A program made the position numbers and the translations under genes. The notes below the pieces were generated by a model, which was given only the letters and a program-made list of their open reading frames with translations, made no database searches and had not been told where the DNA came from. A stretch of DNA of 64,000 nt from Flavobacterium sp. NG2. GTDB lineage: Bacteria > Bacteroidota > Bacteroidia > Flavobacteriales > Flavobacteriaceae. Below are positions 36,067 to 44,115 of this stretch, one piece after another. The stretch covers positions 1,838,001 to 1,902,000 of the forward strand of contig NZ_CP139420.1 of NCBI RefSeq assembly GCF_034119845.1, read 5' to 3'. Each line of letters starts with the position of its first letter. Within the stretch, counting starts at the first letter, position 1.

Positions 36067-37140
36067 CTAAATTGTTGATAAGCTATACTTCTGAATAGCT
36101 GCTTTGTCAATTTTATCAATAACATTTGACAAATATTTTAATTTATTTAAAATTTCATCTGTTGATTGTTGATGTTCTGTTCCTATTGTAAATCCAGTTG
36201 GGTAATACTTCAGAAATTTATCATCAACTATTCCATTTCGATGTGAGTATAAATGTCTTATTTGTAGAATTTTTTCAATCTCTTCCTCAGCAGCCTTATC
36301 AATTATATTTAAATCTTTAATCTGTTTGTTTTCAGATATAAAACCTTTAACACTTCCTTTTTGAAGCTTACCTATTTTTTGTTTTGCCCAAAAAGTAATA
36401 AAATCCTGAATATCAACACAGTTTAAGACATCTTCAACTTTTACCATTTGATCTGATTTCAAAGTTTCAGGTTTTGCTAAATAAATTTCAAAAAGAATAT
36501 CAGACAAATAGGTTTCAAAATTATCAACAACAGATGAGAAAAGTATTCTTGATAACACCTTTCCTTCTTTTACTAGCGTAAACAAACCAGGATCTTCGGG
36601 ATATAATATTGGCTTAAGCGTATCCATCATTTTTAAGATACTTTGATAATGCTCTATCAATCTTATTTTTGAGTCTGTTGCATCAATTTTCAATTTTTCT
36701 AGAGTAGCACTAAGCAAAGTTATTCCCTGATATCCTCCTGTGATAAAAACATTAACAGTTGCATTTGATTGTCTTATTTTTTCACCTTCTCTAATATAAA
36801 TTTTTCCAGCAAGTGAAACAATGTCAGCAGATTTATCAACTTTAATGGCAAATAATTTTTTTGAATTATGTGATATATAACCATAATCAACTATCGGTTT
36901 TGGAGTTAATAAGTCTATTGCTTTGTGTGTTATAGAAGTTGCTCGAAAATCTTCACTTAAACCTGAAACTTTTAAACCTCCTATTTCTGAAACTCCCAAT
37001 ATAAGAATACCTCCATTTGTATTAGCAAAAGAGCAAATTATTTGAGCAATTGATTTCGAAGGAGGCAATACAGCTTTATACTCTAAAGTTTCACTTTCTG
37101 GCTGTAATATTATTGAAGATAATTGTTCTTGTAAAGTCAT
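36067..37140 (-). CDS. AlbA_2 (Schlafen-like) protein with C-terminal HEPN-like region
   Basis: This 357-residue protein starts with an AlbA_2/divergent-AAA-4-type domain (residues about 12-130): ESETLEYKAVLPPSKSIAQIICSFANTNGGILILGVSE, including the EYK and NTNGG-LILGV motifs. The C-terminal part (about 270-350) has QIRHLYSHRNGIVDDKFL; R-x4-H followed by RNG matches the HEPN RNase motif. The Schlafen core and HEPN domains are both common in anti-phage effectors. It lies three bases downstream of the GHKL ATPase gene, so the two are almost certainly one operon and one system. Biochemical activity is an inference. Confidence 0.75.
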   Translation of the reverse strand: MTLQEQLSSIILQPESETLEYKAVLPPSKSIAQIICSFANTNGGILILGVSEIGGLKVSGLSEDFRATSITHKAIDLLTPKPIVDYGYISHNSKKLFAIKVDKSADIVSLAGKIYIREGEKIRQSNATVNVFITGGYQGITLLSATLEKLKIDATDSKIRLIEHYQSILKMMDTLKPILYPEDPGLFTLVKEGKVLSRILFSSVVDNFETYLSDILFEIYLAKPETLKSDQMVKVEDVLNCVDIQDFITFWAKQKIGKLQKGSVKGFISENKQIKDLNIIDKAAEEEIEKILQIRHLYSHRNGIVDDKFLKYYPTGFTIGTEHQQSTDEILNKLKYLSNVIDKIDKAAIQKYSLSTI

Positions 37141-37143
37141 ATT

Positions 37144-40100
37144 TTAGTTCATATTTATTGGAATTCTATTAATACCTGTACTCTTTAGAATTCTTCCTAA
37201 AGTAAGAATATGTGGATTGCTAATACCATTGTCAACCCAAAGTTCAGAATTATCAGTATCTAAAGTATCTTTTTCAGAAGAATAATATAAAATAACTTCA
37301 CCATTATCTGATGGTCGTGTTACGATTTGAATTGAAACTCCATTTTTAATTATTCCAGCTAAAGTTGTTGGTGCAGTCTCTTCAATATCAGTACAATCAT
37401 ATTCTGAATGGTTTTGAAGAAATTTAATAATATTTTCTTTAGTTCTTTCTATAAGACTTTGTGCATAAATAAACATCTCAGTTGTGGGTGTTGAAGTGTG
37501 ATAAAATCTTGATGATATCATAGGGTTTTTAAATGCTTCTTCTAATTCTTCAGGAGAAGATATACCTAAACTTGCCAAAATCTCTTTGGTAATATCAATT
37601 TTATCAAGCTCGTTATTCTCTGAATTATTACTATTCTGAAGTTTTGATAATTGTACACGAAGGTCTTCAATTGATTCAATACCGTGTTCCTCCATTAGTT
37701 GATCTAATTCTGTAGCCTTTTTTATGTTTTTAGAAATATCTTCATCCTCTAAAAAAAGAAATCTTTTTTCGAACAAATCAGGAAAATAAATTTCGGCTTT
37801 AGTTCTATTTTCATTCATCCATAAATAAAATTTTTTCAAAGTTTCTTTATAAACTTTTCTTTTATCAACATCTCTAAGTATTGGTTTTATATTGGCAGAT
37901 ATTTTTTCTGCAACATTTTCTATATTGTGAGACCTATTATCTGGCAGCACTAGAAATATTGAAATTTCTAATAATTCATCTCTAAAATCATAACCTAATT
38001 CCTCGGAGATATCTTTTAATTCATTGTCGATATCACCAGCATCTAAAAATAAATTATCCTTTGTGCAGAAATCTCCATTTTGGTTAGGCAAAATTGGGTG
38101 GTTCTCTCTATTTATATTATTCTCAAATCCTTGTTTAACTAAAAAAGTAACCAAATTATTTAGCCATTCAATAAAGAATTGATTGCTTTCAAATCCAAAT
38201 TCTTGAAATGCCTTTTCGACTGTTTTATGTTCCGCTATTTTTGAGACAATATAAAATAGAGACTTCTTGTCTGACTCTTCCCAAATTCTATCATCATAGT
38301 ATTTCAGTTCTCTTTTTTGAGTAAAATCTTCGGGATAAATCTTTTGAGAAAATTCAAAAATTTTTGCTCGTTTCTCGGTAATATTATTTTCAGGAAAAAG
38401 AGATGCTAAATAATCACAAACAACAGCAATTTTATTATCTGTACTTTCTTTAATAATTTTATTAATAACAATTATTATGTCTTCTTGTTTTTTAGAATGG
38501 TAAAGTAATCCTTCGCCTGTGTTAATTCCTTTACAAATTAAATATTCTTTAGGACTATTAGTTATTAAAGAACAGGCTTCTTTCAATGTTTCATCAATAT
38601 TCTTATCAATAAATAATTCGGATTTTTTTATGAATTCTCCCTGTTGATTCGGAATTACTCTATATTTATCATTATTAATATCTTTAATATGTTCTTTTTC
38701 TAAATTTAATAGTTTAAAGTAATCATTTAGAAATCTAGTACTAGTGATTTCTTCGTTATTAATACTAGTATTTAGATTCAAAATACTACCTTTAGATTCG
38801 ATATCTTTTGAAAGCTCTTCAATTGAAAATTTATAACAGTCTTTCCATACAATAGAATTCCATTCATTTACATGTTCTTTTATCGGCGTAAACTCTGGAT
38901 ATAATTTATGTAATAAACTCCAAATTTTTTCTCTAACGACACTTTTTTCAGCATAAGGAAAATAGACTTGCGGCTCATCATAAACATTCCATATTGAAAT
39001 TCTATCTCCAGTAGTAACATCAACAATTGGTGTGTGTAAAACCTTATTCCGAATTGGAAGTAATACATTATCCTTAAACCAATCAGTATCAATCCACGAA
39101 TGTTTATTAGGCAGTTTTATCCTTGCAAGGTTATATAAATTATTCCAATCTTTATTATCACCAACAAATGATAATAATTGTTCATATAACGATACTGCCC
39201 GTAACATAATATCACAATTTGTTTGAGAGGCTATGTTGTTATCATACATTAAGCTTATTCCATCTCTAGGCTCTGTTGGTTCAAATAATGAATTATTAAT
39301 AGTAAAAGGTATGTTTAAATCTTCTGTTCCAATCAATGGAAAATCTAAATGAAGTCTAGGAATTGTAGAACTTAGCTCTGACACATAATATTTTCCTTTT
39401 ACATTGGAAATAGGTATTATTATTCTAAGCTCTTCATCTTCTAATGTAATAAAACATTCTTCCGTTTTTTTATTATTTATTAAAAGATTGTATACTAAAA
39501 ATTTATCATCTAAGTATTGTATTTCTTCAATTAAATCAATTTTATAAATGGTTTCTCCAAGTAAATCGTTATCGATAGTTACTGAATTTATTTCAGGAAC
39601 ATTGATTAAAGTATATGCAATTCCACTTTCAGCTTCTTCAAGTGCTATTTTAGCTAAACTTATTTTGTTTTCTGATAGTGGATAAGTAAAAGAGGTAACA
39701 AAATCTAATTCATCTAGTTTTATTTTCTGTGACTTCGCTATGCTTTCTTCAGCATCATCGAAAGCTTTATTAATTCCTTGAATTATCTCTTTTTCTCCTT
39801 TCCCAGATCTATCCAACCAAAAATTAAAAATATTAAATGTACCATCTTCATTTTTATAATAACTTTCAATCTGGACTATTTCAGAAAGCAGATGTGTTGT
39901 CATAAATCCCGTACCAAATCGTCCTGTTGTTTTGATGATTTTTTCTATTTGTTCAGGGTCTCTGTCTTTATCACTTGAAGAATACTTTCTAATTAATCCC
40001 CTTATGTGTTCATTTGTAAAAAATCCATTATTGTGAGAGAAGATGAATTGATTTTCAGTTATTTTTATGCACACATCTACTTTTTCTCCAGCTTCATTGC

Positions 40101-40275
40101 ATAAGTTTACATTGTCTTTTGCATTCTGTATTAATTCCCATACAAGTCTTCTTGCAGTAAATTCTACATTGATATTTTGTCGAATATTCATTAACTTTTC
40201 TAATATTGACTTAGCTGTAATTTTATTAAGTTCGTCTCTCTCAAATTTTGAAAAAATTCCTTTATCTGTACTCAT
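37144..40275 (-). CDS. Sacsin/Hsp90-like GHKL ATPase
   Basis: This 1043-residue protein has an N-terminal GHKL (histidine kinase/Hsp90) ATP-binding fold: N box ELIQNAKD (residues 47-54), G1-like HNNGF (81-85), and lid/G2 GRFGTGF (118-124), as in sacsin-type and bacterial defence ATPases. The remaining 850 residues are mostly helical with no domain I recognise, apart from a C-terminal segment (about 930-1043) with WVDNGISNPHILTLGRIL. Hsp90-like single proteins (for example Tiamat, from memory) and multi-gene systems with such ATPases defend against phage. The adjoining AlbA-HEPN gene would be the effector, with this protein as sensor or switch. Confidence 0.8.
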   Translation of the reverse strand: MSTDKGIFSKFERDELNKITAKSILEKLMNIRQNINVEFTARRLVWELIQNAKDNVNLCNEAGEKVDVCIKITENQFIFSHNNGFFTNEHIRGLIRKYSSSDKDRDPEQIEKIIKTTGRFGTGFMTTHLLSEIVQIESYYKNEDGTFNIFNFWLDRSGKGEKEIIQGINKAFDDAEESIAKSQKIKLDELDFVTSFTYPLSENKISLAKIALEEAESGIAYTLINVPEINSVTIDNDLLGETIYKIDLIEEIQYLDDKFLVYNLLINNKKTEECFITLEDEELRIIIPISNVKGKYYVSELSSTIPRLHLDFPLIGTEDLNIPFTINNSLFEPTEPRDGISLMYDNNIASQTNCDIMLRAVSLYEQLLSFVGDNKDWNNLYNLARIKLPNKHSWIDTDWFKDNVLLPIRNKVLHTPIVDVTTGDRISIWNVYDEPQVYFPYAEKSVVREKIWSLLHKLYPEFTPIKEHVNEWNSIVWKDCYKFSIEELSKDIESKGSILNLNTSINNEEITSTRFLNDYFKLLNLEKEHIKDINNDKYRVIPNQQGEFIKKSELFIDKNIDETLKEACSLITNSPKEYLICKGINTGEGLLYHSKKQEDIIIVINKIIKESTDNKIAVVCDYLASLFPENNITEKRAKIFEFSQKIYPEDFTQKRELKYYDDRIWEESDKKSLFYIVSKIAEHKTVEKAFQEFGFESNQFFIEWLNNLVTFLVKQGFENNINRENHPILPNQNGDFCTKDNLFLDAGDIDNELKDISEELGYDFRDELLEISIFLVLPDNRSHNIENVAEKISANIKPILRDVDKRKVYKETLKKFYLWMNENRTKAEIYFPDLFEKRFLFLEDEDISKNIKKATELDQLMEEHGIESIEDLRVQLSKLQNSNNSENNELDKIDITKEILASLGISSPEELEEAFKNPMISSRFYHTSTPTTEMFIYAQSLIERTKENIIKFLQNHSEYDCTDIEETAPTTLAGIIKNGVSIQIVTRPSDNGEVILYYSSEKDTLDTDNSELWVDNGISNPHILTLGRILKSTGINRIPINMN

Positions 40276-40401
40276 ATTATATTTTGATAATAATTTTTAA
40301 ATTTAGTGTATAGTTCTACAAATCAATAATATATTTTAATAAATTAACCGTATTCATAGTTTGTTTGTTTTCAAAAGCTCCGATGAAAAGTTTTTATATA
40401 A

Positions 40402-40427
40402 AAAAAAGATGCCTCAACATCTTTTTT
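40402..40427. terminator. Bidirectional hairpin, small-ORF repeat copy A
   Basis: AAAAAAGATG pairs with CATCTTTTTT around CCTCAA. The same GATGC...GCATC terminator follows the other copies at 42873 and 43942. Confidence 0.7.
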
Positions 40428-40456
40428 GTGGGATTAGATTAAATTTATAATATTCC

Positions 40457-40561
40457 TTATCTATTTCTCTTCCTCCAGCTATCATCAGGACATCTCTTTT
40501 TATGAAGATCTTGCGCCTTTATAACTATGATATAAGCGGTTCCGTTCAACACGAGTTTCAT
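40457..40561 (-). pseudogene. Chimeric 34-codon ORF: attC-derived start fused to small-protein tail (copy A)
   Basis: Reading from an ATG inside the attC-like site gives MKLVLNGTAYIIVIKAQDL followed by HKKRCPDDSWRKRNR. The DSWRxRNR end matches the 41-residue small protein at 42895-43020 (NDSWRNRKE). It looks like a truncated copy joined to the cassette end. Expression is doubtful. Confidence 0.4.
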
Positions 40562-40601
40562 TGTTCGTGCTGCGCACGCAACGAATCTCTAGCTGTTGTG
40601 C
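40544..40601 (-). other. attC-like recombination site 1 (58 bp)
   Basis: On the minus strand it runs from GCACAAC (near-RYYYAAC) through an imperfect stem GAGATTCGTTGCGTGC / GCACGAACAATGAAACTC with loop GCA to GTTGAAC (GTTRRRY). The stem arms are of unequal length, as in integron attC sites with extrahelical bases. It lies ten bases after the stop of the PLD cassette gene. It is nearly identical to site 3 at 43195. Confidence 0.7.
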
Positions 40602-40611
40602 GATGTGATTT

Positions 40612-41478
40612 TTAATTATCATAGTAAACTCCAAAATCATTATCAATTGAATCTTCAAGTCTGTCTCCAACAAATTTATTTTTCCACAATATTACAGTTT
40701 CAACGTCCTCATCATCATGATGATCGTAAGTGGTTTTTACTTTTCCAATAGCATGTATTTCAGTATTTGTAAATGAATTAAGTTCTTTGAAAATTAAATC
40801 ATTAAGATATTCGTATTCATAATCATCACTCGAACCATTTAAACTATTTACCAACATATAGAGTTGAGTGTCTTGTATGCATTCTTCCATAGTTTCATAT
40901 TCCATACAACAATTACATGCTTTAACGACATCTCCGTATGTTTCAAAGTATTTTGAACTTCTCTCGCTAAATACCAATAAGTTTAGCATTTCTCCATCAC
41001 AATTTTTACACTTGACAAATTTTTGTAAATGTTTAATTGTCGATTTTTCTAACTGTAAAATTCTATCAAATTCTCTTTTAAACTTTCTGCATTCTTCAGG
41101 ACAATCTTCTATAATCATAAGATTTTCAAAGCTTTTAATTGCATTTTTGGACCAATTAAAAGAACCATTCATGATAGTTTTAGAGTCAATAACTGCGAAT
41201 TTATGGTGCATATGTGAATTACTATTTGGCATCTGTAAAAGCTTTATTTCTGCACCACTTAGTCTTAATTTATTTATCTCTACTATATTATTTCGGTTAG
41301 ATGGATTATCCGTACAAATTATTTTTAACTTTATTTTTCTTTCCAAAAGATCATTAAAAATATCAAAATATATGTTGAAATTTATCCATGCGACTCCAAT
41401 TATCACCTCTTTTTGCGCTTTAGATAACTGTACTTCAATTATATTTTTATGGTTTTCAAAATATGATGTTATTTTCAT
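40612..41478 (-). CDS. Single-HKD phospholipase D-like nuclease with zinc ribbon (cassette gene)
   Basis: This 288-residue protein has an N-terminal PLD-fold domain with one HKD motif, HHKFAVIDSKTIMNGSFNWS (H-x-K-x4-D, about residues 95-115), like Nuc or cardiolipin-hydrolase-type nucleases that act as dimers. A zinc-ribbon-like CKNCDG...CNCC (about 155-190) and an acidic tail follow. A GTG start at 41499 is possible, but it lies in the attC core, so I chose ATG 41478. It sits between attC-like sites 1 and 2. A defence or nucleic-acid-processing role is likely. Confidence 0.82.
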   Translation of the reverse strand: MKITSYFENHKNIIEVQLSKAQKEVIIGVAWINFNIYFDIFNDLLERKIKLKIICTDNPSNRNNIVEINKLRLSGAEIKLLQMPNSNSHMHHKFAVIDSKTIMNGSFNWSKNAIKSFENLMIIEDCPEECRKFKREFDRILQLEKSTIKHLQKFVKCKNCDGEMLNLLVFSERSSKYFETYGDVVKACNCCMEYETMEECIQDTQLYMLVNSLNGSSDDYEYEYLNDLIFKELNSFTNTEIHAIGKVKTTYDHHDDEDVETVILWKNKFVGDRLEDSIDNDFGVYYDN

Positions 41479-41495
41479 AGATTTTGTATTATATA

Positions 41496-41629
41496 ACACA
41501 ACGTTCTCGAGCTACAAGCAGTTTGGAATTAAATTAAGCCCATTATTCGGATTTGCCAAATCATCCCAAATTTAAAACCATTTTTCCATTAAGCCAAATG
41601 CCCCAAATCCGTTGTAGTAGCTGTTAGTG
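41496..41629 (-). other. attC-like recombination site 2 (134 bp, long)
   Basis: On the minus strand it begins CACTAAC, where TAA is the stop codon of the upstream cassette gene, and ends GTTGTGT. Nested arms AGCTAC...GTAGCT and CGGATTTG...CAAATCCG enclose a long variable part. The end core GTTGTG is complementary to the CACAAC core of site 1, as expected for the two ends of one cassette. Confidence 0.6.
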
Positions 41630-42697
41630 GCTGTTTTTTTCTATTCCAGTTGCTAATAGCCAATTAACCAAGCTCATTTTACTGTATTGCATTATACTAA
41701 TTAAACTCTCGTATTCTTCATTTTGTTGCTTATTTTTATCCCAATCAATAAAACTATCACCAAGTAACAACTGACCTGAATGAACAATTTTAGATCTTGT
41801 TCCATATAGTTTATTTATTACTGAATTTGCTTTTGGGTCAGTAGTAAGATATTTTTTTAAATATAATTTAAATTGTTGACTAATACCCCAAATTGGGCTA
41901 CCGCATTGAGTGCACGAAAAGGGAGAATTTTCGATTGTTTTGCAACTGTTACATTTTAAATGAATTTCTTCTTGTTTCTCTTTAAACTCTAAAGATGTCA
42001 TTGTTTCAATACTTGAAATAAAAGATAGAAATGCTAAACTTCTCATTTTATCTTTAATTTGCTGTCCATTGTAAATTAAAGTTACAGCGGAGTCAAAATA
42101 TTTTCTTTCCATTTTATTAAGAAGAAAGAATGCTTCAAACATTGCGTTAGTATATTTACTAATGGTTATTTCTTCATTCCTATTATCAATATTTGGTCTT
42201 TGAAAATATTCATTATGAGTTTGTTCTTCAATATTTTCTAATTCTACATCTGTTAATTGATTAATAAGAAACCTTTTTTGTAACTCTTCTTTATAATAAA
42301 ATTTCACACCCCAGGAACTTGATATTTTATTGTATTCTTCTCTTGGGATTTGAAGATTTAAAGGTATAAACCATCCTTGTTCTATATCATAAACAAAAAA
42401 ATAATGATTTGTAAAAGCAGTTAATAATCGTACTAATTTATTTAGCCAATTATTTTGCAGTGTTGATTCTGAAACATAGTCACTAATGTCTTCCAGTTCC
42501 TCAAGATTGATTGGTTTTACTTCATCCGAATCAATCCAATATTCTAAAAGTATAGGGAAGTGAGTTGGTTTGTCATAGGCTAATTCAAATTCCGTAGGCA
42601 GAGGAGTAATTTGAAACATATCTTTAAATCTATATTTCTTTTTTAATGGAGATGTGCAAAATATGAGATTACAATGATATTTTCTGTTTTTAATCAT
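41624..42697 (-). CDS. Zinc-ribbon/HEPN-like protein of unknown function (cassette gene)
   Basis: This 357-residue soluble protein is not of a family I can name. Around residues 250-275 is a four-cysteine zinc ribbon (CNSCKTIENSPFSCTQCGSPIW). After it comes INKLYGTRSKIVHSGQLLLGDSF, whose R-x4-H (RSKIVH) resembles HEPN RNase motifs of ApeA-type proteins. The N-terminal half is rich in aromatic residues. An internal Met27 (MFQITPLPTEF) is an alternative start. The stop codon is inside attC-like site 2 and the matching core lies 30 bases upstream of the start, so this is a complete cassette. Confidence 0.7.
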   Translation of the reverse strand: MIKNRKYHCNLIFCTSPLKKKYRFKDMFQITPLPTEFELAYDKPTHFPILLEYWIDSDEVKPINLEELEDISDYVSESTLQNNWLNKLVRLLTAFTNHYFFVYDIEQGWFIPLNLQIPREEYNKISSSWGVKFYYKEELQKRFLINQLTDVELENIEEQTHNEYFQRPNIDNRNEEITISKYTNAMFEAFFLLNKMERKYFDSAVTLIYNGQQIKDKMRSLAFLSFISSIETMTSLEFKEKQEEIHLKCNSCKTIENSPFSCTQCGSPIWGISQQFKLYLKKYLTTDPKANSVINKLYGTRSKIVHSGQLLLGDSFIDWDKNKQQNEEYESLISIMQYSKMSLVNWLLATGIEKNSH

Positions 42698-42726
42698 AAT
42701 GTGATATGTAAATATTTACGTAAAAT

Positions 42727-42736
42727 AGCCACTAAC
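42727..42736 (-). other. Cassette 2 leading core (GTTAGTGGCT)
   Basis: On the minus strand GTTAGTGGCT is the exact 10-base complement of AGCCACTAAC at the cassette's 3' end (41623-41632). In integron cassettes the leading TTRRRY and trailing RYYYAAC cores pair in just this way. Confidence 0.7.
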
Positions 42737-42815
42737 TTGCATATAGGCAAGACAAACCTTAGCACATACACCCAAAATCAGGTACATTGTCGAAGCTTTG
42801 TTTTCCTTTATATTC

Positions 42816-42934
42816 TAATCAAATATATTTATTTTTTCTTACAAATCATCCTGAATTGACAAGTTCATAAACAAAAAAAGATGCCTAAGCATCTCTATTC
42901 CTTCCTATTCCTCCAACTATCATTCCGTTTATAC
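42816..42934. repeat. 119-bp direct repeat, copy B
   Basis: It shares nearly complete identity with 43885-44002: an AT-rich start (AATCAAATATATTTATTTTTT), TCATCCTGAATTGACAA, the GATGCCTAAGCATC hairpin and the 3' end of the small ORF. Copy A near 40402-40500 is diverged. Confidence 0.85.
42873..42894 (-). terminator. Terminator of small ORF (copy B)
   Basis: On the minus strand AGATGC-TTAG-GCATCT is followed by seven T residues and begins directly after the stop codon at 42895. Confidence 0.75.
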
Positions 42935-43020
42935 CCATTCTTATGCTCATAAATCTTCCCTCTCAAATAAAGACCTAAAACCCAAGCAACAACAAAACCT
43001 AAAATCTCATACCATTCCAT
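42895..43020 (-). CDS. 41-residue membrane peptide with basic tail
   Basis: This short gene encodes a hydrophobic N-terminus (MEWYEILGFVVAWVLGLYLRG) that could span the membrane and a basic tail (KIYEHKNGYKRNDSWRNRKE). It has a GAGG-like sequence close upstream and a strong terminator at its stop. Truncated copies of its 3' end occur at 40457 and 43954, so it belongs to a repeated unit. It lies between cassettes 3 and 2. Whether it is functional or a hitchhiking repeat is unknown. Confidence 0.55.
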   Translation of the reverse strand: MEWYEILGFVVAWVLGLYLRGKIYEHKNGYKRNDSWRNRKE

Positions 43021-43116
43021 CCCTCAAAAATAGAACAGAACTATTGGAGTGTTGGTATTTCTAAAGCAGTTACTCCCGATTTGACAAGTAGTAATCCCGA
43101 ATAGACAAGTATAAAA

Positions 43117-43138
43117 AAAGAGGCACAATAGCCTCTTG
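43117..43138 (-). terminator. Terminator downstream of attC-like site 3
   Basis: On the minus strand AAGAGGC-TATTGT-GCCTCTT is followed by a T tract. It ends transcription coming from cassette 3. Confidence 0.75.
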
Positions 43139-43194
43139 AAATTCTTAAAACTCATTTATCGAAAAAACCATAGTTGTAGAATGGCAGCGGTTCC

Positions 43195-43252
43195 GTTCAA
43201 CACGAGTTTCATTGTTCGTGCTACGCACGCATCGAAACTCTTGCTGTTAGGT
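43195..43252 (-). other. attC-like recombination site 3 (58 bp)
   Basis: On the minus strand it runs ACCTAAC (perfect RYYYAAC, containing the gene's TAA stop) to GTTGAAC (perfect GTTRRRY). Between them is the stem GAGTTTCGATGCGTGC / GCACGAACAATGAAACTC with loop GTA. Its first 28 bases on the plus strand equal those of site 1. Confidence 0.75.
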
Positions 43253-43816
43253 TCCGTAGTTTGATTTTATTTGTAGAATTAACGGATTGAATGCTTCAAG
43301 ACAAATTTCAATTATCGAATACATAGATTGTAATACACTACTTGAATTATTAAAAGTTAAACCAAAGTGTGTTGTATCGATTAATAACTCTTTTTGGTTT
43401 TTAGTTTCATCATAGTGAATTCCGCCATATTTATTTGCACATATTTTTATTATATCTAAAACTGAAAAACTTTCACCATTATAATGGAGTAATTCATATT
43501 TAAAAAACTCGTCTTTTTTTAATAATTCTATATTTGATGAATCCTCTTTTGGTGCAATAAAAGTCATACCATAAAGGGGTTTCCAAATAGTTCCATCTTC
43601 ATCTATTTTTCCAGCAGGCATTTTAAAACGTTTTTGAACTCGGTAAACTATTTTTAGTTTGTAATTTTTATTTACTTGTTCAATAATTGGATTGGTATCA
43701 ACAATAAGTTGTCGAATTAATCCAGATGCTTTTAATAAGTCATATTCGGTTAGTTTCTCAAAACGTTCTTGTAAATCGCATATAATATTTAATAATATTT
43801 TCTCTTCTGTTTTCAT
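43247..43816 (-). CDS. Unknown 189-residue protein (cassette gene)
   Basis: I do not recognise this soluble protein. It begins with a helical stretch (KILLNIICDLQERFEKLTEYDLLKASGLIRQLIVD). A likely beta-rich middle follows, then FSVLDIIKICANKYGGIHYDETKN, which has a small-residue/His loop that could be catalytic. The C-terminus is helical. Its stop codon is embedded in attC-like site 3 and the opposite cassette core is 26 bases upstream of its start, so it is a complete cassette. Unknown proteins are the usual content of chromosomal integron cassettes. Confidence 0.7.
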   Translation of the reverse strand: MKTEEKILLNIICDLQERFEKLTEYDLLKASGLIRQLIVDTNPIIEQVNKNYKLKIVYRVQKRFKMPAGKIDEDGTIWKPLYGMTFIAPKEDSSNIELLKKDEFFKYELLHYNGESFSVLDIIKICANKYGGIHYDETKNQKELLIDTTHFGLTFNNSSSVLQSMYSIIEICLEAFNPLILQIKSNYGT

Positions 43817-43838
43817 TTCTGCTGTTTCGAGTTACTAT

Positions 43839-43848
43839 GGCACCGAAC
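43839..43848 (-). other. Cassette 3 leading core (GTTCGGTGCC)
   Basis: On the minus strand GTTCGGTGCC is complementary at 8 of 10 positions to GGAACCTAAC at the other end of the same cassette. Confidence 0.55.
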
Positions 43849-43884
43849 TAGTTTATATGTGTGATTGCTAGCACACAATATTTA

Positions 43885-44002
43885 TAATCAAATATATTTA
43901 TTTTTTCTTACAAATCATCCTGAATTGACAACTTCATAAACAAAAAAAGATGCCTAAGCATCTCTATTTTTCCTGTTCCTCCAACTATCATTCTGTTTAT
44001 AC
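43885..44002. repeat. 118-bp direct repeat, copy C
   Basis: It matches copy B at 42816-42934, including the AT-rich start, the GATGCCTAAGCATC terminator hairpin and the tail of the small ORF (NDSWRNRK). The ORF is cut where the integrase remnant begins. Confidence 0.85.
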
Positions 44003-44003
44003 A

Positions 44004-44111
44004 ACTCAGCATTATGCAAAAGTCCTGAACAGAAAAGTAAGTGAAGATATGATGGTTTTAAAAAATAAATATAAAAGCATAGAACCACAAAAAAAGAAAC
44101 AAGTACAATAA
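44004..44111 (+). pseudogene. Integrase 3'-end remnant 2
   Basis: This stretch translates to TQHYAKVLNRKVSEDMMVLKNKY and continues to a stop at 44109-44111. It aligns with the intact integrase end TQHYAKVLDRKVSEDMQILKSKF. All upstream coding sequence is missing. It is the longer of the two remnants and abuts direct repeat copy C. Confidence 0.85.
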
Positions 44112-44115
44112 ACCA

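Noticed and set aside
40868..41575. 235-codon plus-strand frame opposite the PLD cassette gene
   Set aside because: It is antisense to a gene with an intact HKD motif and has no recognisable motifs of its own.
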